Of a stretch of DNA of 64,000 nucleotides, positions 8,468 through 17,005 are shown one piece after another. The stretch is from JBBQER01 sp038320885 (GTDB lineage: Bacteria; Actinomycetota; Acidimicrobiia; IMCC26256; PALSA-610): contig JBBQER010000003.1 of assembly GCA_038320885.1 (NCBI GenBank), forward strand, positions 1 to 64,000, read 5' to 3'. Positions within the stretch are counted from its first letter, which is position 1, and every line of letters starts with the position of its first letter. The translations under genes and the position numbers were made by a program. Below the pieces are notes generated by a model. The model was given only the letters and a program-made list of their open reading frames with translations. It was not told the DNA's origin and ran no database searches.

Positions 8468-9478
8468 ATGACCGGCACGACGAAGCTCGAGGACACGCCG
8501 ACTGAAGCGACGCAAGTCGAGCTCGGCTTCGAGCAGCACCGTACCGAGCTGACCGCTTACTGCTATCGAATGCTGGGTTCGGCATTCGAAGCCGAAGACG
8601 CGGTGCAGGAAACCTTGGTGCGCGCGTGGCGGAGCTTCGACCGGTTCGAGGGTCGCTCGGCGGTGCGATCGTGGTTGTATCGCATCGCCAGCAACGTCTG
8701 CTTCGACATGTTGAAGGGTCGCAAGCGGCGCGCGATGCCGATGGACCTCATGGAGGTCGGCAGCGCCGACGCTCCCGTGCCGCAGACCACGTCGGAGAGC
8801 ATGTGGGTCGGCCCGGTGCCCGACGGTCGCGTGATCTCGGTACCTGGCGAGGATCCAGCTGTCGAAGCCGAGATGCGCGAATCCGTTCGGCTCGCGTTCG
8901 TGGCCGCGCTGCAGCACCTTCCACCGCGTCAACGCGCGGTCTTGATCCTCCGTGAAGTGTTGAAGTGGAAGGCGAACGAGGTCGCCGAGCTGCTCGACAC
9001 CACCGTTGTATCGGTGAACAGCGCGTTGCAGCGCGCCCGGTCGACGCTTGCCGACCGCAACGTGACGGCGCGCACCGTGTCGGACACGACCGACGCCGAG
9101 CAACGGGAGCTCCTCGATCGCTACGTCGACGCGTTCGAGCGTTTCGACATCGACTCATTGGTCAAGTTGCTCCACGAGGACGCGACGATGTCGATGCCGC
9201 CGTTCCCGATGTGGCTAAGCGGCTCCGACGAGTTCGGCGCGTTCATGCTGGGGCCCGGAAGCGCGTGCCGCGATTCGCGGCTGGCTCCGATCACCGTGAA
9301 TGGCGCTCCCGGGTTCGCGCAATGGAAGGCGAACCCCGGCGGTGGCTACCACGCGTGGGCGATTCACGCGCTCCAGGTGTCAAGCGGTCGTATCACGGGC
9401 ATCGATTTCTTCGTCGACGAGAGCCTGTTCCCGTTGTTCGACCTGCCGATCGATCTCCCGATCGATCGGCACGCCTGA
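8468..9478 (+). CDS. ECF sigma factor with C-terminal SnoaL-like domain (SigG type)
   Basis: A 336-residue extracytoplasmic-function sigma factor. Region 2 is at about 20-80 (TELTAYCYRMLGSAFEAEDAVQETLVRAWRSF, then AVRSWLYRIASNVCFDML). Region 4 is at about 145-195 (LPPRQRAVLILREVLKWKANEVAELL, then the HTH helix TVVSVNSALQRAR). A long C-terminal extension with DRYVDAFERFDIDSLVKLLHEDATMSMPPFPMWLSG is a SnoaL/NTF2-like domain, as in M. tuberculosis SigG and relatives, where it is thought to replace a separate anti-sigma factor. AAGGA at 8456-8460 precedes the ATG. The upstream VOC gene may be in the same unit. Confidence 0.88.
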   Translation: MTGTTKLEDTPTEATQVELGFEQHRTELTAYCYRMLGSAFEAEDAVQETLVRAWRSFDRFEGRSAVRSWLYRIASNVCFDMLKGRKRRAMPMDLMEVGSADAPVPQTTSESMWVGPVPDGRVISVPGEDPAVEAEMRESVRLAFVAALQHLPPRQRAVLILREVLKWKANEVAELLDTTVVSVNSALQRARSTLADRNVTARTVSDTTDAEQRELLDRYVDAFERFDIDSLVKLLHEDATMSMPPFPMWLSGSDEFGAFMLGPGSACRDSRLAPITVNGAPGFAQWKANPGGGYHAWAIHALQVSSGRITGIDFFVDESLFPLFDLPIDLPIDRHA

Positions 9479-9715
9479 TCCGCCGCACACGGGCAATACC
9501 TCGGACAGTCCGACCAGCGCGAGCAGGTCGACGAGCTCGGCCGGCGCGTTCTGCAGGAGGATCGACATTCCGAGTCGTTGCGCCGCGAGTTGCAGCCGGA
9601 CGAGGGAGTCCAGGAGCACCAGGTCCGGTGCGGTCAGCTCGCTCACGTCGACGGCGACGATCGCCCTGCGCGGTTGTTGCACGAGCTGACGACCGTCGGC
9701 TGCGTCGGAAGTCAC
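9380..9715 (-). CDS. STAS-domain protein
   Basis: A 111-residue protein. Residues 17-78 (RAIVAVDVSELTAPDLVLLDSLVRLQLAAQRLGMSILLQNAPAELVDLLALVGLSEVLPV) have the strand-helix order of a STAS domain, with the conserved ILQNAP and LLALVGL elements. Such single-domain proteins occur as anti-sigma antagonists or in MlaB-like roles; neither is proven here. The start is GTG 9713-9715. Its last 33 codons overlap the 3' end of the sigma-factor gene on the opposite strand, and the tail (QVEQREQALVDEEIDARDTTA) looks like run-on. Confidence 0.6.
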   Translation of the reverse strand: MTSDAADGRQLVQQPRRAIVAVDVSELTAPDLVLLDSLVRLQLAAQRLGMSILLQNAPAELVDLLALVGLSEVLPVCGGSGVPIDREIDRQVEQREQALVDEEIDARDTTA

Positions 9716-9779
9716 CGATGAGTTCCGGTTCGCCGGACGGTCGGATCAATCGAGCAAAGCAATCAGGAGGAGCAAACGT

Positions 9780-10526
9780 ATGAGTCTCCCGAAGGTCGTG
9801 TCCCGAGACGAGTGGGTGACCGCCCGGAAGGCGCTCCTCGCCAAGGAGAAGGATCTCACTCGGCAGCGTGACGCCCTCAACGCCGAACGGCGCATGCTCC
9901 CGATGGTCAAGATCGACAAGGACTATGTGTTCGAGGGGCCCAATGGCAAGGTCGGTCTCCTCGATCTGTTCGAAGGCCGGTTGCAGCTCATCCTGCGTCA
10001 CTTCATGTTCGACCCCAGTTGGGAAGACGGCTGCCCGAGCTGCACCGCCGGCGCCGACGAGATCTGCGGCGGGCTGTTGGATCACCTCCACACGCGCGAC
10101 ACCTCGTTCGCGGCGGTCGCCCGGGCGCCGCTCGCCAAGATCGAGGCCTACAAGGCGAAGCGCGGTTGGATGTTTCCCTGGTACTCGTCGTTCGGCAGCG
10201 ACTTCAACTACGACTTCCACGTCACGCTCGACGAATCGGTCGCACCGATCGAATACAACTACCGGACCAAGGCGGAGTTCGAGCAGCGCGGGCAGGCCGG
10301 GTTCCTCGTGCCCGGCGAGTCGAGCGAGCAACCCGGTCAGAGTTGCTTCCTCCGCGTCGGCGACGACGTGTTCCACACTTACTCGTCGTTCGCGCGCGGC
10401 GCCGAATCGACCGGCGGTTCTTACTACTACCTCGACGAGACCGCGCTCGGTCGCCAGGAAGATTGGGAAGAGCCCAAGGGTCGCGCGGCCGACGCGCGCG
10501 CCGCGGTCCCCGACTTCGCGAGCTGA
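9780..10526 (+). CDS. DUF899 family protein (thioredoxin-like fold)
   Basis: A 248-residue DUF899 member. The N-terminal coiled helix (SRDEWVTARKALLAKEKDLTRQRDALNAERRMLPMVKIDKDYVF), the block LILRHFMFDPSWEDGCPSCT with its Cys-x-x-Cys, and GWMFPWYSSFGSDFNYDFHV are diagnostic. The family has a thioredoxin-like fold and unknown substrates. A strong ribosome site AGGAGGAGCA lies at 9769-9778. The next gene starts 13 bases after its stop, so the two are probably cotranscribed. Confidence 0.85.
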   Translation: MSLPKVVSRDEWVTARKALLAKEKDLTRQRDALNAERRMLPMVKIDKDYVFEGPNGKVGLLDLFEGRLQLILRHFMFDPSWEDGCPSCTAGADEICGGLLDHLHTRDTSFAAVARAPLAKIEAYKAKRGWMFPWYSSFGSDFNYDFHVTLDESVAPIEYNYRTKAEFEQRGQAGFLVPGESSEQPGQSCFLRVGDDVFHTYSSFARGAESTGGSYYYLDETALGRQEDWEEPKGRAADARAAVPDFAS

Positions 10527-10539
10527 CGGAGCGGCACCC

Positions 10540-11748
10540 ATGAGCACCGGAGCACTGTCGAAGGCGCGACTCGAGAACACGCACGACGTCTTGGCGGGAT
10601 ACGTCGAGCGCGCGGAGCTGCCCGGGCTCGTGTCGCTCGTGAGCCGGCGGGGCGAGACGCACGTCGATGCGGTCGGGACGAAGGCGGTCGGCGGGCCGGA
10701 ACCGATGGCGCGAGACACCATCTTCCGTATCTCGTCGATGACCAAGCCGGTCACTGCCGTCGCCGCGCTGATCCTCGTCGAGGAGACCAAGCTCCGGCTC
10801 GACGATCCGGTTGACGCGTTGCTGCCCGAGCTCGCGAATCGCCGGGTCCTCACACGATTGGACGCACCCCTCGACGAAACCGTGCCGGCGCGGCGCGCGA
10901 TCAGCGTGCGCGACCTGCTCACGTTTCGTCTCGGCTACGGCATCGTGGCCGAGCCGCCGGGTCTGTACCCGGTGCAGGACGCGCTGAACGAGCTCGTCCT
11001 CGGTCAGGGCCCTCCGGGGACGGTGACGCCGCCCGCCACGGACGAATGGATCCGCCGGTTGGGGACGCTTCCGCTCATGCACCAGCCCGGTGAGAAGTGG
11101 ATGTACAACACCGGATCCGACGTGTTGGGTGTGCTCGTCGCACGCGCGGCCGGCCAGTCGCTCGAATCGTTCATGCGCGACCGCATCTTCGACCCGCTCG
11201 GCATGCGCAACACCGGCTTCAATGTTGCACCCGCCGATGTCGGCCGGCTCGCGACGAGCTACTCGACCGATCCCGAGTCGGGCGCGCTTTCGCTGGCCGA
11301 CGAACCCGGCGGTGCGTGGAGCCGTCCCCCGGTATTTCCGTCCGGTGCCGGCGGCCTGGTCTCGACGGTCGACGACTTCTTGGCGTTCAGCCGGATGCTG
11401 TTGAACTACGGCACCTACGACGGCGAGCGCATCCTCTCGAGACCGTCGATCGAGACTATGACAACGGATCAGCTGACCGCCGCGCAGAAAGCGGTGTCGG
11501 GTCTCGTGCCGGAGTGGTTCGACAGCCATGGATGGGGCTTCGGCGTGGGCGTGGTCACGCGCCGCATCGATCCGAGCGAACCGGTCGGTCAGTACGGCTG
11601 GGACGGCGGCCTGGGCACCGCGTGGCGCGTCGACCCGAGCGAGGAGATGATCACGATCTTGATGACGCAGAAGGCCTGGATCTCACCCAACCCGCCGGCA
11701 GTGCGTCGCGATTTCTGGACCGCGGCCTACGAGGCGATCGACGACTGA
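10540..11748 (+). CDS. Serine hydrolase, beta-lactamase class C/EstB-like
   Basis: A 402-residue penicillin-binding-fold hydrolase without signal peptide. The SxxK nucleophile motif is SMTK (Ser66, Lys69) in FRISSMTKPVTAVAALILVEE, and the tyrosine motif is in EKWMYNTGSDVLGVLVARAAG. The C-terminal QYGWDGGLGTAWRVDPSE replaces the KTG motif. These features fit cytoplasmic esterases of the EstB type better than a true beta-lactamase. I chose ATG 10540; the frame is open upstream but only as an overlap with the DUF899 gene. Confidence 0.85.
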   Translation: MSTGALSKARLENTHDVLAGYVERAELPGLVSLVSRRGETHVDAVGTKAVGGPEPMARDTIFRISSMTKPVTAVAALILVEETKLRLDDPVDALLPELANRRVLTRLDAPLDETVPARRAISVRDLLTFRLGYGIVAEPPGLYPVQDALNELVLGQGPPGTVTPPATDEWIRRLGTLPLMHQPGEKWMYNTGSDVLGVLVARAAGQSLESFMRDRIFDPLGMRNTGFNVAPADVGRLATSYSTDPESGALSLADEPGGAWSRPPVFPSGAGGLVSTVDDFLAFSRMLLNYGTYDGERILSRPSIETMTTDQLTAAQKAVSGLVPEWFDSHGWGFGVGVVTRRIDPSEPVGQYGWDGGLGTAWRVDPSEEMITILMTQKAWISPNPPAVRRDFWTAAYEAIDD

Positions 11749-11758
11749 CGAGGCGACG

Positions 11759-12439
11759 ATGACGACATACGCGCTGATTCACGGTGCCGGCTCCGACTCT
11801 TGGTATTGGCATCTGGTGGTTCCGGAGTTGCGGGCGCGCGGGAACGACACGGTAACGATGGATCTTCCGTGCGAAGACGATTCCGCGGGCTTGGCCGAGT
11901 ACACCGACACCGTTGTCGACGCGATCGGCGATCGCACCGATCTCGTGGTGGTCGCGCAGTCGATGGCCGGATTCACCGCGCCGCTCGTGTGTGAACGCGT
12001 GCTGGTCGACATGATGATCCTGGTTGCGGCGATGGTTCCGTGCCCGGGCGAGTCGCCGGGGGACTGGTGGGCCAATACCGGTTTTGAGGAAGCGAGGCGC
12101 GCGGAGGCCGTGCGCGACGGCCGCCCGACCGACGGAGACTTCGACCCGATCGAGACGTTCTTCCACGACGTGCCGCCCGACGTCACGGCAGAGGCGATGG
12201 CGAGAGGCGAACGCGCGCAGTCGGGAACGCCGTTCGAGAAGCCGTGGCCGCTCGCGGCGTGGCCCGACGTGCCGACGAAATTCATCCTGTGTCGACACGA
12301 CCGTTTCTTCCCCGCCGAGTTCCAACGTCGGGTCGTCCGCGATCGACTCGGCATGGCACCCGACGAGATCGACGGCGGCCATCTCCCGGCGCTCGCGCAC
12401 CCGAAGGACCTCGTCGAACGCCTGGAGGCGTACCGATGA
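11759..12439 (+). CDS. Alpha/beta-hydrolase (MES/salicylate-esterase-like)
   Basis: A 226-residue alpha/beta-hydrolase. It has the oxyanion motif LIHGAGSDSWYWHLVVPELRARG near the N-terminus, the nucleophile elbow AQSMAGF (Ser at about 65) and the catalytic histidine in GGHLPALAHPKDLVERLEAY at the end; the acid is probably in CRHDRFF. This order and length match small esterases related to methylsalicylate esterase and pyrethroid hydrolase. Substrate unknown. Its TGA overlaps the ATG of the next gene (ATGA), so the pair is translationally coupled. Confidence 0.85.
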   Translation: MTTYALIHGAGSDSWYWHLVVPELRARGNDTVTMDLPCEDDSAGLAEYTDTVVDAIGDRTDLVVVAQSMAGFTAPLVCERVLVDMMILVAAMVPCPGESPGDWWANTGFEEARRAEAVRDGRPTDGDFDPIETFFHDVPPDVTAEAMARGERAQSGTPFEKPWPLAAWPDVPTKFILCRHDRFFPAEFQRRVVRDRLGMAPDEIDGGHLPALAHPKDLVERLEAYR

Positions 12440-12882
12440 AGTTCACTGCGAAGGTCGAGCTCGGTGGCAAGACCGCGACCGGGATCGTGATTCCGGAGAA
12501 GGTCGTGACGAGCCTCGGATCGGGCAAGAAGCCCGCCGTGCGCGTGACGATCAACGGTCATACGTACCGCAGCACCGTGGCGCCGCGCGGAGGGAAGTTC
12601 ATGTTGCCGCTCAGCGCGGAGAACCGCGAGGGCACCGGCGTCGCCGCGGGCGACACCGTGCAGGTCGAGATCGAGCTCGACACCGAGAAGCGCGAGCTCG
12701 CGATACCCGCCGACCTCGCCCAAGCGCTCCGGCGCGACGCCGATGCCCGGCGATTCTTCGACGGCTTGTCGTACAGCAAGAAGCAGCGCTTCGTGCTCCC
12801 GATCGAGCAGGCCAAGGCTTCCGAGACCCGTCAGCGCCGTATCGGCAAGACCGTGGAGATGTGCCGCGAAGGACGCATCTGA
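12436..12882 (+). CDS. DUF1905 / YdeI-like bacteriocin-protection domain protein
   Basis: A 148-residue protein. Residues 1-90 (MKFTAKVELGGKTATGIVIPEKVVTSLG, then VRVTINGHTYRSTVAPRGGKFMLPLS) are a DUF1905 domain. The C-terminal part (ALRRDADARRFFDGLSYSKKQRFVLPIEQAKASETRQRRIGKTVEM) matches the YdeI/OmpD-associated helical domain. The family occurs widely with no fixed role. The start is the ATG overlapping the hydrolase stop; an upstream open frame exists but has no family match. Confidence 0.85.
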   Translation: MKFTAKVELGGKTATGIVIPEKVVTSLGSGKKPAVRVTINGHTYRSTVAPRGGKFMLPLSAENREGTGVAAGDTVQVEIELDTEKRELAIPADLAQALRRDADARRFFDGLSYSKKQRFVLPIEQAKASETRQRRIGKTVEMCREGRI

Positions 12883-12948
12883 ACCACCGCGCGTGATCCT
12901 CGACTCGACCCGCCGGGTGTCATACCTTGGCGAAATGCAGGGTCCAGG

Positions 12949-14010
12949 ATGAGCGGCGCGACCGCGAGCATCGACGCGCTCGCCGCCCGGCTCGCGGTCC
13001 GGCTGACCGGTATCCGCAAGCGATTCGGCTCCGTCGTTGCCGCCGACGCGGTGGATCTCGAGATCACCGCGGGCGAGTTCTTCACCATGCTCGGCCCGTC
13101 GGGGTCGGGCAAGACCACGCTGCTCCGGATCATCGCCGGCTTCGAGCGACCCGACAAGGGAGCCGTCGAGCTCGCGGGCGTCGACGTCACGCGCGACCCG
13201 CCGTACCTGCGCAATGTCAACACCGTGTTCCAGGACTACGCGCTCTTCCCGCACATGACCGTGCTCCAGAACGTCGAATACGGATTGCGCGTTCGGAAGG
13301 TCCCGCGTCCGGAACGCCGCCGGAAGGCCGAGGCCGCGCTCGACATGGTCCGCCTCTCCGGCTTGGGGGAGCGCAAGCCGGTGCAACTGTCGGGCGGACA
13401 GCGCCAGCGGGTCGCGCTGGCGCGGGCCATCGTGAACGAGCCCGAGGTGTTGCTGCTCGACGAGCCACTCGGAGCCCTCGACCTCAAGCTGCGTCAGGAG
13501 ATGCAGACCGAGCTCAAGCGGATCCAGCGTGAAGTGGGCATCACGTTCGTCTATGTGACCCACGACCAAGAAGAAGCGCTCACGATGAGCGATCGCGTCG
13601 CGGTCATGAAAGCGGGCCGGATCGAGCAGTTGGGAACACCGGTCGACGTGTACGAGCGACCGGCGACCGAATTCGTCGCCGGCTTCATCGGGGTGTCCAA
13701 CCTCTTGGAACGGGATGGTCGGCGGATCACGGTGCGGCCCGAGAAGGTACAGCTCCTCGGGCTCGATGATCTGCCGCCGCCCGACTCGCACGTCGAAGGC
13801 GGCGTCATCACCGACGTCGTCTATCTCGGCGTGGTTACGCGCTACGTCGTCACCCTCGATGTGGGAGGAGAGCTCGTCGCGGTACGCCAGAACCTCGAAA
13901 CCGCGGCGGCCGACGCGCTCGAGTCGCAAGGCCAACGGGTGCAAGTCGCATGGCGAAACAATCAGGCTTACGAGATCGCGGCGGAAACTCCGTCAGAGGA
14001 GGAACACTGA
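12949..14010 (+). CDS. ABC transporter ATP-binding protein, polyamine (Pot) type
   Basis: A 353-residue ATPase with Walker A GPSGSGKTT (49-57), Q-loop FQDYALFPHMTVLQNVEYGL, signature LSGGQRQR, Walker B VLLLDEPLGALD and the switch histidine in VTHDQEEAL. The C-terminal TOBE-like part contains FIGVSNLL and ITVRPEKVQLL, as in PotA-type regulators. It powers an importer together with the next three genes; the TGA of this gene and the ATG of the lipoprotein share one base. Similarity to the spermidine/putrescine family is clear, but the actual substrate is inferred. Confidence 0.9.
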   Translation: MSGATASIDALAARLAVRLTGIRKRFGSVVAADAVDLEITAGEFFTMLGPSGSGKTTLLRIIAGFERPDKGAVELAGVDVTRDPPYLRNVNTVFQDYALFPHMTVLQNVEYGLRVRKVPRPERRRKAEAALDMVRLSGLGERKPVQLSGGQRQRVALARAIVNEPEVLLLDEPLGALDLKLRQEMQTELKRIQREVGITFVYVTHDQEEALTMSDRVAVMKAGRIEQLGTPVDVYERPATEFVAGFIGVSNLLERDGRRITVRPEKVQLLGLDDLPPPDSHVEGGVITDVVYLGVVTRYVVTLDVGGELVAVRQNLETAAADALESQGQRVQVAWRNNQAYEIAAETPSEEEH

Positions 14011-15161
14011 TGCAGCCAAGTTCGAGCGTCCGAGGCTGGAAAGCCGCGACCATGCTGATCGCCGCACTGGCGTTGACGTTGGTCGCGTGCGGAAGCAGCT
14101 CCAAGACCAGCGCGCCGTCGAACTCGTCGGGAACGAGCGATCTGGTCGCTCCGACGCGCAACGAGCCACTGCAATCGAGCATCGGGAAGGGCGAGGGCAA
14201 GGTCAACATCATCGTCTGGGAGGGCTACGCCGAGAAGGAGTGGGTCAAGCCGTTCGAGCAGCAGTCCGGCTGCAAGGTCAACGCGAAGTACGCGGGAACG
14301 TCGAGTGACATGGTCTCGCTGATGGCGAACGGCGGCGGCGGCCAGTACGACCTCGTGTCGGCATCCGGCGACGCCGATCTCCGCCTCATCTACGGCGGCG
14401 ACGTGCGCCCCGTGAACGTGAACCTGATCCCGGAGTGGAAGAACTTCCGGCCGTTCCTGCAGAGCCCGTCGTTCAACACCATCGACGGCGTGCACTACGG
14501 CGTGTCGCTCGCGTTCGGTCCGAACGTCTTGCTCTACGACACGACGAAATTCCCGACCCCGCCTACCTCGTGGTCGACGATCTACGACAAGAAGTACTCC
14601 GGCAAGGTGTCGGTGCCCAACAACCCGATCCAGATCGCGGATGCGGCGCTGTACCTCTCGAAGTCGACGACGAGCCTCGGTATCACCGATCCGTACGAGC
14701 TCACGCAGACCCAGTTCGACGCGGCCGTCAACCTGCTCAAGCAGCAGAAGCCGCTCATCAAGAAGTACTGGGGCCTCGCCTCGGAGGAGATCTCGCTGTT
14801 CCAGAACCACGAGGCGGTCGTCGGTGCCGCGTGGCCGTACCAGACAGGAACGCTCAAGGCCGCCAACTTCCCGGCGGCCGACGTGATCCCGAAGGAAGGC
14901 GCGACCGGATGGGCCGACACCTATCTCCTCGCCACGAAGGCGCCGCACCCCAACTGTGCGTACTTGTGGATGAAGTACATGAGCGAGCCCAAGCCGCAGG
15001 CGCAACAGGCGAATTTCTACGGCGAGGTGCCGGCGAACACCAAGGCCTGTGCGGTGATGGACCAGCTCGTGAAGGGCGGCTGCGCGGCGGAGCACGCCGA
15101 TCAGCCCGAGGCCTACTTCAAGACGATCAAGTTCTGGAAGACACCGCTCCCGCAGCGGTAA
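14010..15161 (+). CDS. Extracellular substrate-binding lipoprotein, PotD/spermidine type
   Basis: A 383-residue secreted lipoprotein: a basic start, hydrophobic core and lipobox LVAC followed by GSSSKTSAPSNSSGTS linker (Cys at about residue 29). The mature part starts with KVNIIVWEGYAEKEWVKPFEQQSGCKVNAKYAG, typical of PotD/PotF proteins, and has YDLVSASGDADLRLIYGGDV and VVGAAWPYQTGTLKAAN further on. It delivers the ligand to the permease pair outside the membrane. GAGGAGGAAC directly precedes the ATG at 14010, which decides the start over an upstream open stretch. Confidence 0.9.
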   Translation: MQPSSSVRGWKAATMLIAALALTLVACGSSSKTSAPSNSSGTSDLVAPTRNEPLQSSIGKGEGKVNIIVWEGYAEKEWVKPFEQQSGCKVNAKYAGTSSDMVSLMANGGGGQYDLVSASGDADLRLIYGGDVRPVNVNLIPEWKNFRPFLQSPSFNTIDGVHYGVSLAFGPNVLLYDTTKFPTPPTSWSTIYDKKYSGKVSVPNNPIQIADAALYLSKSTTSLGITDPYELTQTQFDAAVNLLKQQKPLIKKYWGLASEEISLFQNHEAVVGAAWPYQTGTLKAANFPAADVIPKEGATGWADTYLLATKAPHPNCAYLWMKYMSEPKPQAQQANFYGEVPANTKACAVMDQLVKGGCAAEHADQPEAYFKTIKFWKTPLPQR

Positions 15162-15256
15162 CGGCAAAACCGACTGCGTCGGGTTCCAGAAATGGGCAAC
15201 GGCCTGGACCGAGATCACCGGGTAGGCGAGATCACGGTAGGGAGGCCGACCGGCCG

Positions 15257-16165
15257 GTGACGACAACGACGGCCCCCGCGGGCCAACGATCGTCCCGCGT
15301 GGCCCGGGCCTCGGCGGCGCTCTGGCGTCGACCGTGGCTCCGGGCCGCGCTGACGATCTCGCCTCCGCTCGCGTGGTTCCTGGTGATCTACCTCGCGTCG
15401 CTCGTGGCGATGCTCGTGACCGCGTTCTGGACGGTCAACCCCTTCACGAACCATCTCGAGCACCACTTGACGCTGGCGAACTTCCGCCAGATCTTCACCG
15501 CCACCTACCTGCACATCATCTGGCGCACGATCGTGCTCGCGACGCTCGTGACGCTCACCGACGCGATCATCGCGTTCCCGTTCGCGTTCTACATGGCGCG
15601 GGTCGCGACGAGCCGCGTGCGGAGCTTGCTCTTCATGGCCGTGCTGCTGCCGCTCTGGGCCAGCTACCTCGCGCGGATCTACGCGTGGATCGTGATCCTC
15701 ACCAAGGGGGGCACGCTCGACTGGACGTTCGAGCATCTCGGCCTGCCCCAGCCGAACATCGGATACACGCTCACTGCCATGTGGCTCGTGTTCTCGTACA
15801 TCTGGCTGCCGTTCATGATCATCCCGGTGTACGCCGCGCTCGAGCGCATCCCCGACTCTCTGATCGAGGCATCCGGCGACCTGGGAGCCCGCAGCCTGCG
15901 AACGTTCCGCGGCGTCGTGCTGCCGCTCGCGTTGCCCGGCGTCATCGCGGGCTCGATCTTCACGTTCTCGCTCACGCTCGGCGACTTCATCACGCCGCTG
16001 CTGATCGGCGGGACGAACTCCAACCTCATCGGCAATGTGATCTACGACAACATCGGCACGGCGAACAATCTGCCGTTCGCGGCCGCGCTCGCGATCGTGC
16101 CGATCGTGATCATGAGCGTCTACCTACTCGCGGCGAGAGCCGTCGGCGCGTTCGAGGCGATGTAA
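15257..16165 (+). CDS. ABC transporter permease, PotB type
   Basis: A 302-residue inner-membrane permease with about six membrane helices. The ATPase-contacting EAA loop reads LIEASGDLGARSLRTFRGVVLPLALPGVIAGSIF. Helices are visible at PPLAWFLVIYLASLVAMLVTAFW, LLFMAVLLPLWASYLARIYAWIVIL, AMWLVFSYIWLPFMIIPVYAAL and PFAAALAIVPIVIMSVYLLAA. I chose GTG 15257, preceded by GGGAGG at 15239-15244; the frame is open far upstream within the lipoprotein gene and is not coding there. It is followed directly by the second permease. Confidence 0.88.
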   Translation: MTTTTAPAGQRSSRVARASAALWRRPWLRAALTISPPLAWFLVIYLASLVAMLVTAFWTVNPFTNHLEHHLTLANFRQIFTATYLHIIWRTIVLATLVTLTDAIIAFPFAFYMARVATSRVRSLLFMAVLLPLWASYLARIYAWIVILTKGGTLDWTFEHLGLPQPNIGYTLTAMWLVFSYIWLPFMIIPVYAALERIPDSLIEASGDLGARSLRTFRGVVLPLALPGVIAGSIFTFSLTLGDFITPLLIGGTNSNLIGNVIYDNIGTANNLPFAAALAIVPIVIMSVYLLAARAVGAFEAM

Positions 16166-16996
16166 ATGCACGGGCGCACGACGCGGTGGGTGCTGGGCGC
16201 GTGGGTGCTGGCCGTTCTGCTGTTCCTGTTCATCCCGATCTTCACCATCATCATCTTCGCCTTCGACCGGTCGAACGTGCAGAGCTGGCCGATCGACCAC
16301 TACACGACGAAGTGGTTTTCTGTCGCGTGGCACGACGAGGAGGTAAGGACCGCGCTCGGGCTGTCGCTCAAGGCCGGGCTCCAGGCAACGATCCTGGCGC
16401 TCCTCCTGGGATCAGCGGCTGCGTTCGCGGTGCACCGGTTCAAGTTCTTCGGACGCGAGGCGATCTCGCTGCTCCTCGTGCTGCCGCTCGCACTGCCGGG
16501 GATCATCACGGGTATCGCGTTGCAGTCGTTCTTCAACTTCAACGGCGTCAATTTCTCGCTCACGACGATCGTGATCGGCCACACCACGTTCTGCATCGTG
16601 GTCATCTACAACAACGTGGTCGCGCGTCTGCGCCGGACGTCGGTGTCGCTGAACGAGGCGTCGGCCGATCTCGGCGCTTACCCGTGGCAGACCTTCCGCT
16701 TCATCACGCTGCCGACGCTGTCGACCGCGCTCATCGCCGGCGCGCTGCTCGCGTTCGCGCTGTCGTTCGACGAGGTGATCGTCACGACGTTCACCGCCGG
16801 CGCGCAGAACACCTTGCCGCTCTGGATCTTCGGTGCCATCCGGCTCGGTCAGCAGCTGCCCGAGGTAAACGCGGTGGTGGGGTTCGTGCTCGCGCTCACG
16901 ATCATCCCGGTCGCGATCTCGGTCCGGCTCACCGGCGGCGGGGGCATGACGCGGTCGTCGGTTCGTGCCGCACGCGATCAGGCCGAACCGTCCTGA
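16166..16996 (+). CDS. ABC transporter permease, PotC type
   Basis: A 276-residue permease starting at the base after the TAA of the PotB-type gene. The first helix is WVLGAWVLAVLLFLFIPIFTIIIFAF, and the EAA loop is LNEASADLGAYPWQTFRFITLPTLSTALIAGALLAF. The C-terminal SFDEVIVTTFTAGAQNTLPLWIFGAIRLG is characteristic of PotC. Together the two permeases form the channel of the polyamine-type importer. The last twenty residues after the final helix are hydrophilic and cytoplasmic. Confidence 0.9.
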   Translation: MHGRTTRWVLGAWVLAVLLFLFIPIFTIIIFAFDRSNVQSWPIDHYTTKWFSVAWHDEEVRTALGLSLKAGLQATILALLLGSAAAFAVHRFKFFGREAISLLLVLPLALPGIITGIALQSFFNFNGVNFSLTTIVIGHTTFCIVVIYNNVVARLRRTSVSLNEASADLGAYPWQTFRFITLPTLSTALIAGALLAFALSFDEVIVTTFTAGAQNTLPLWIFGAIRLGQQLPEVNAVVGFVLALTIIPVAISVRLTGGGGMTRSSVRAARDQAEPS

Positions 16997-17005
16997 TCGA
17001 CCGGG

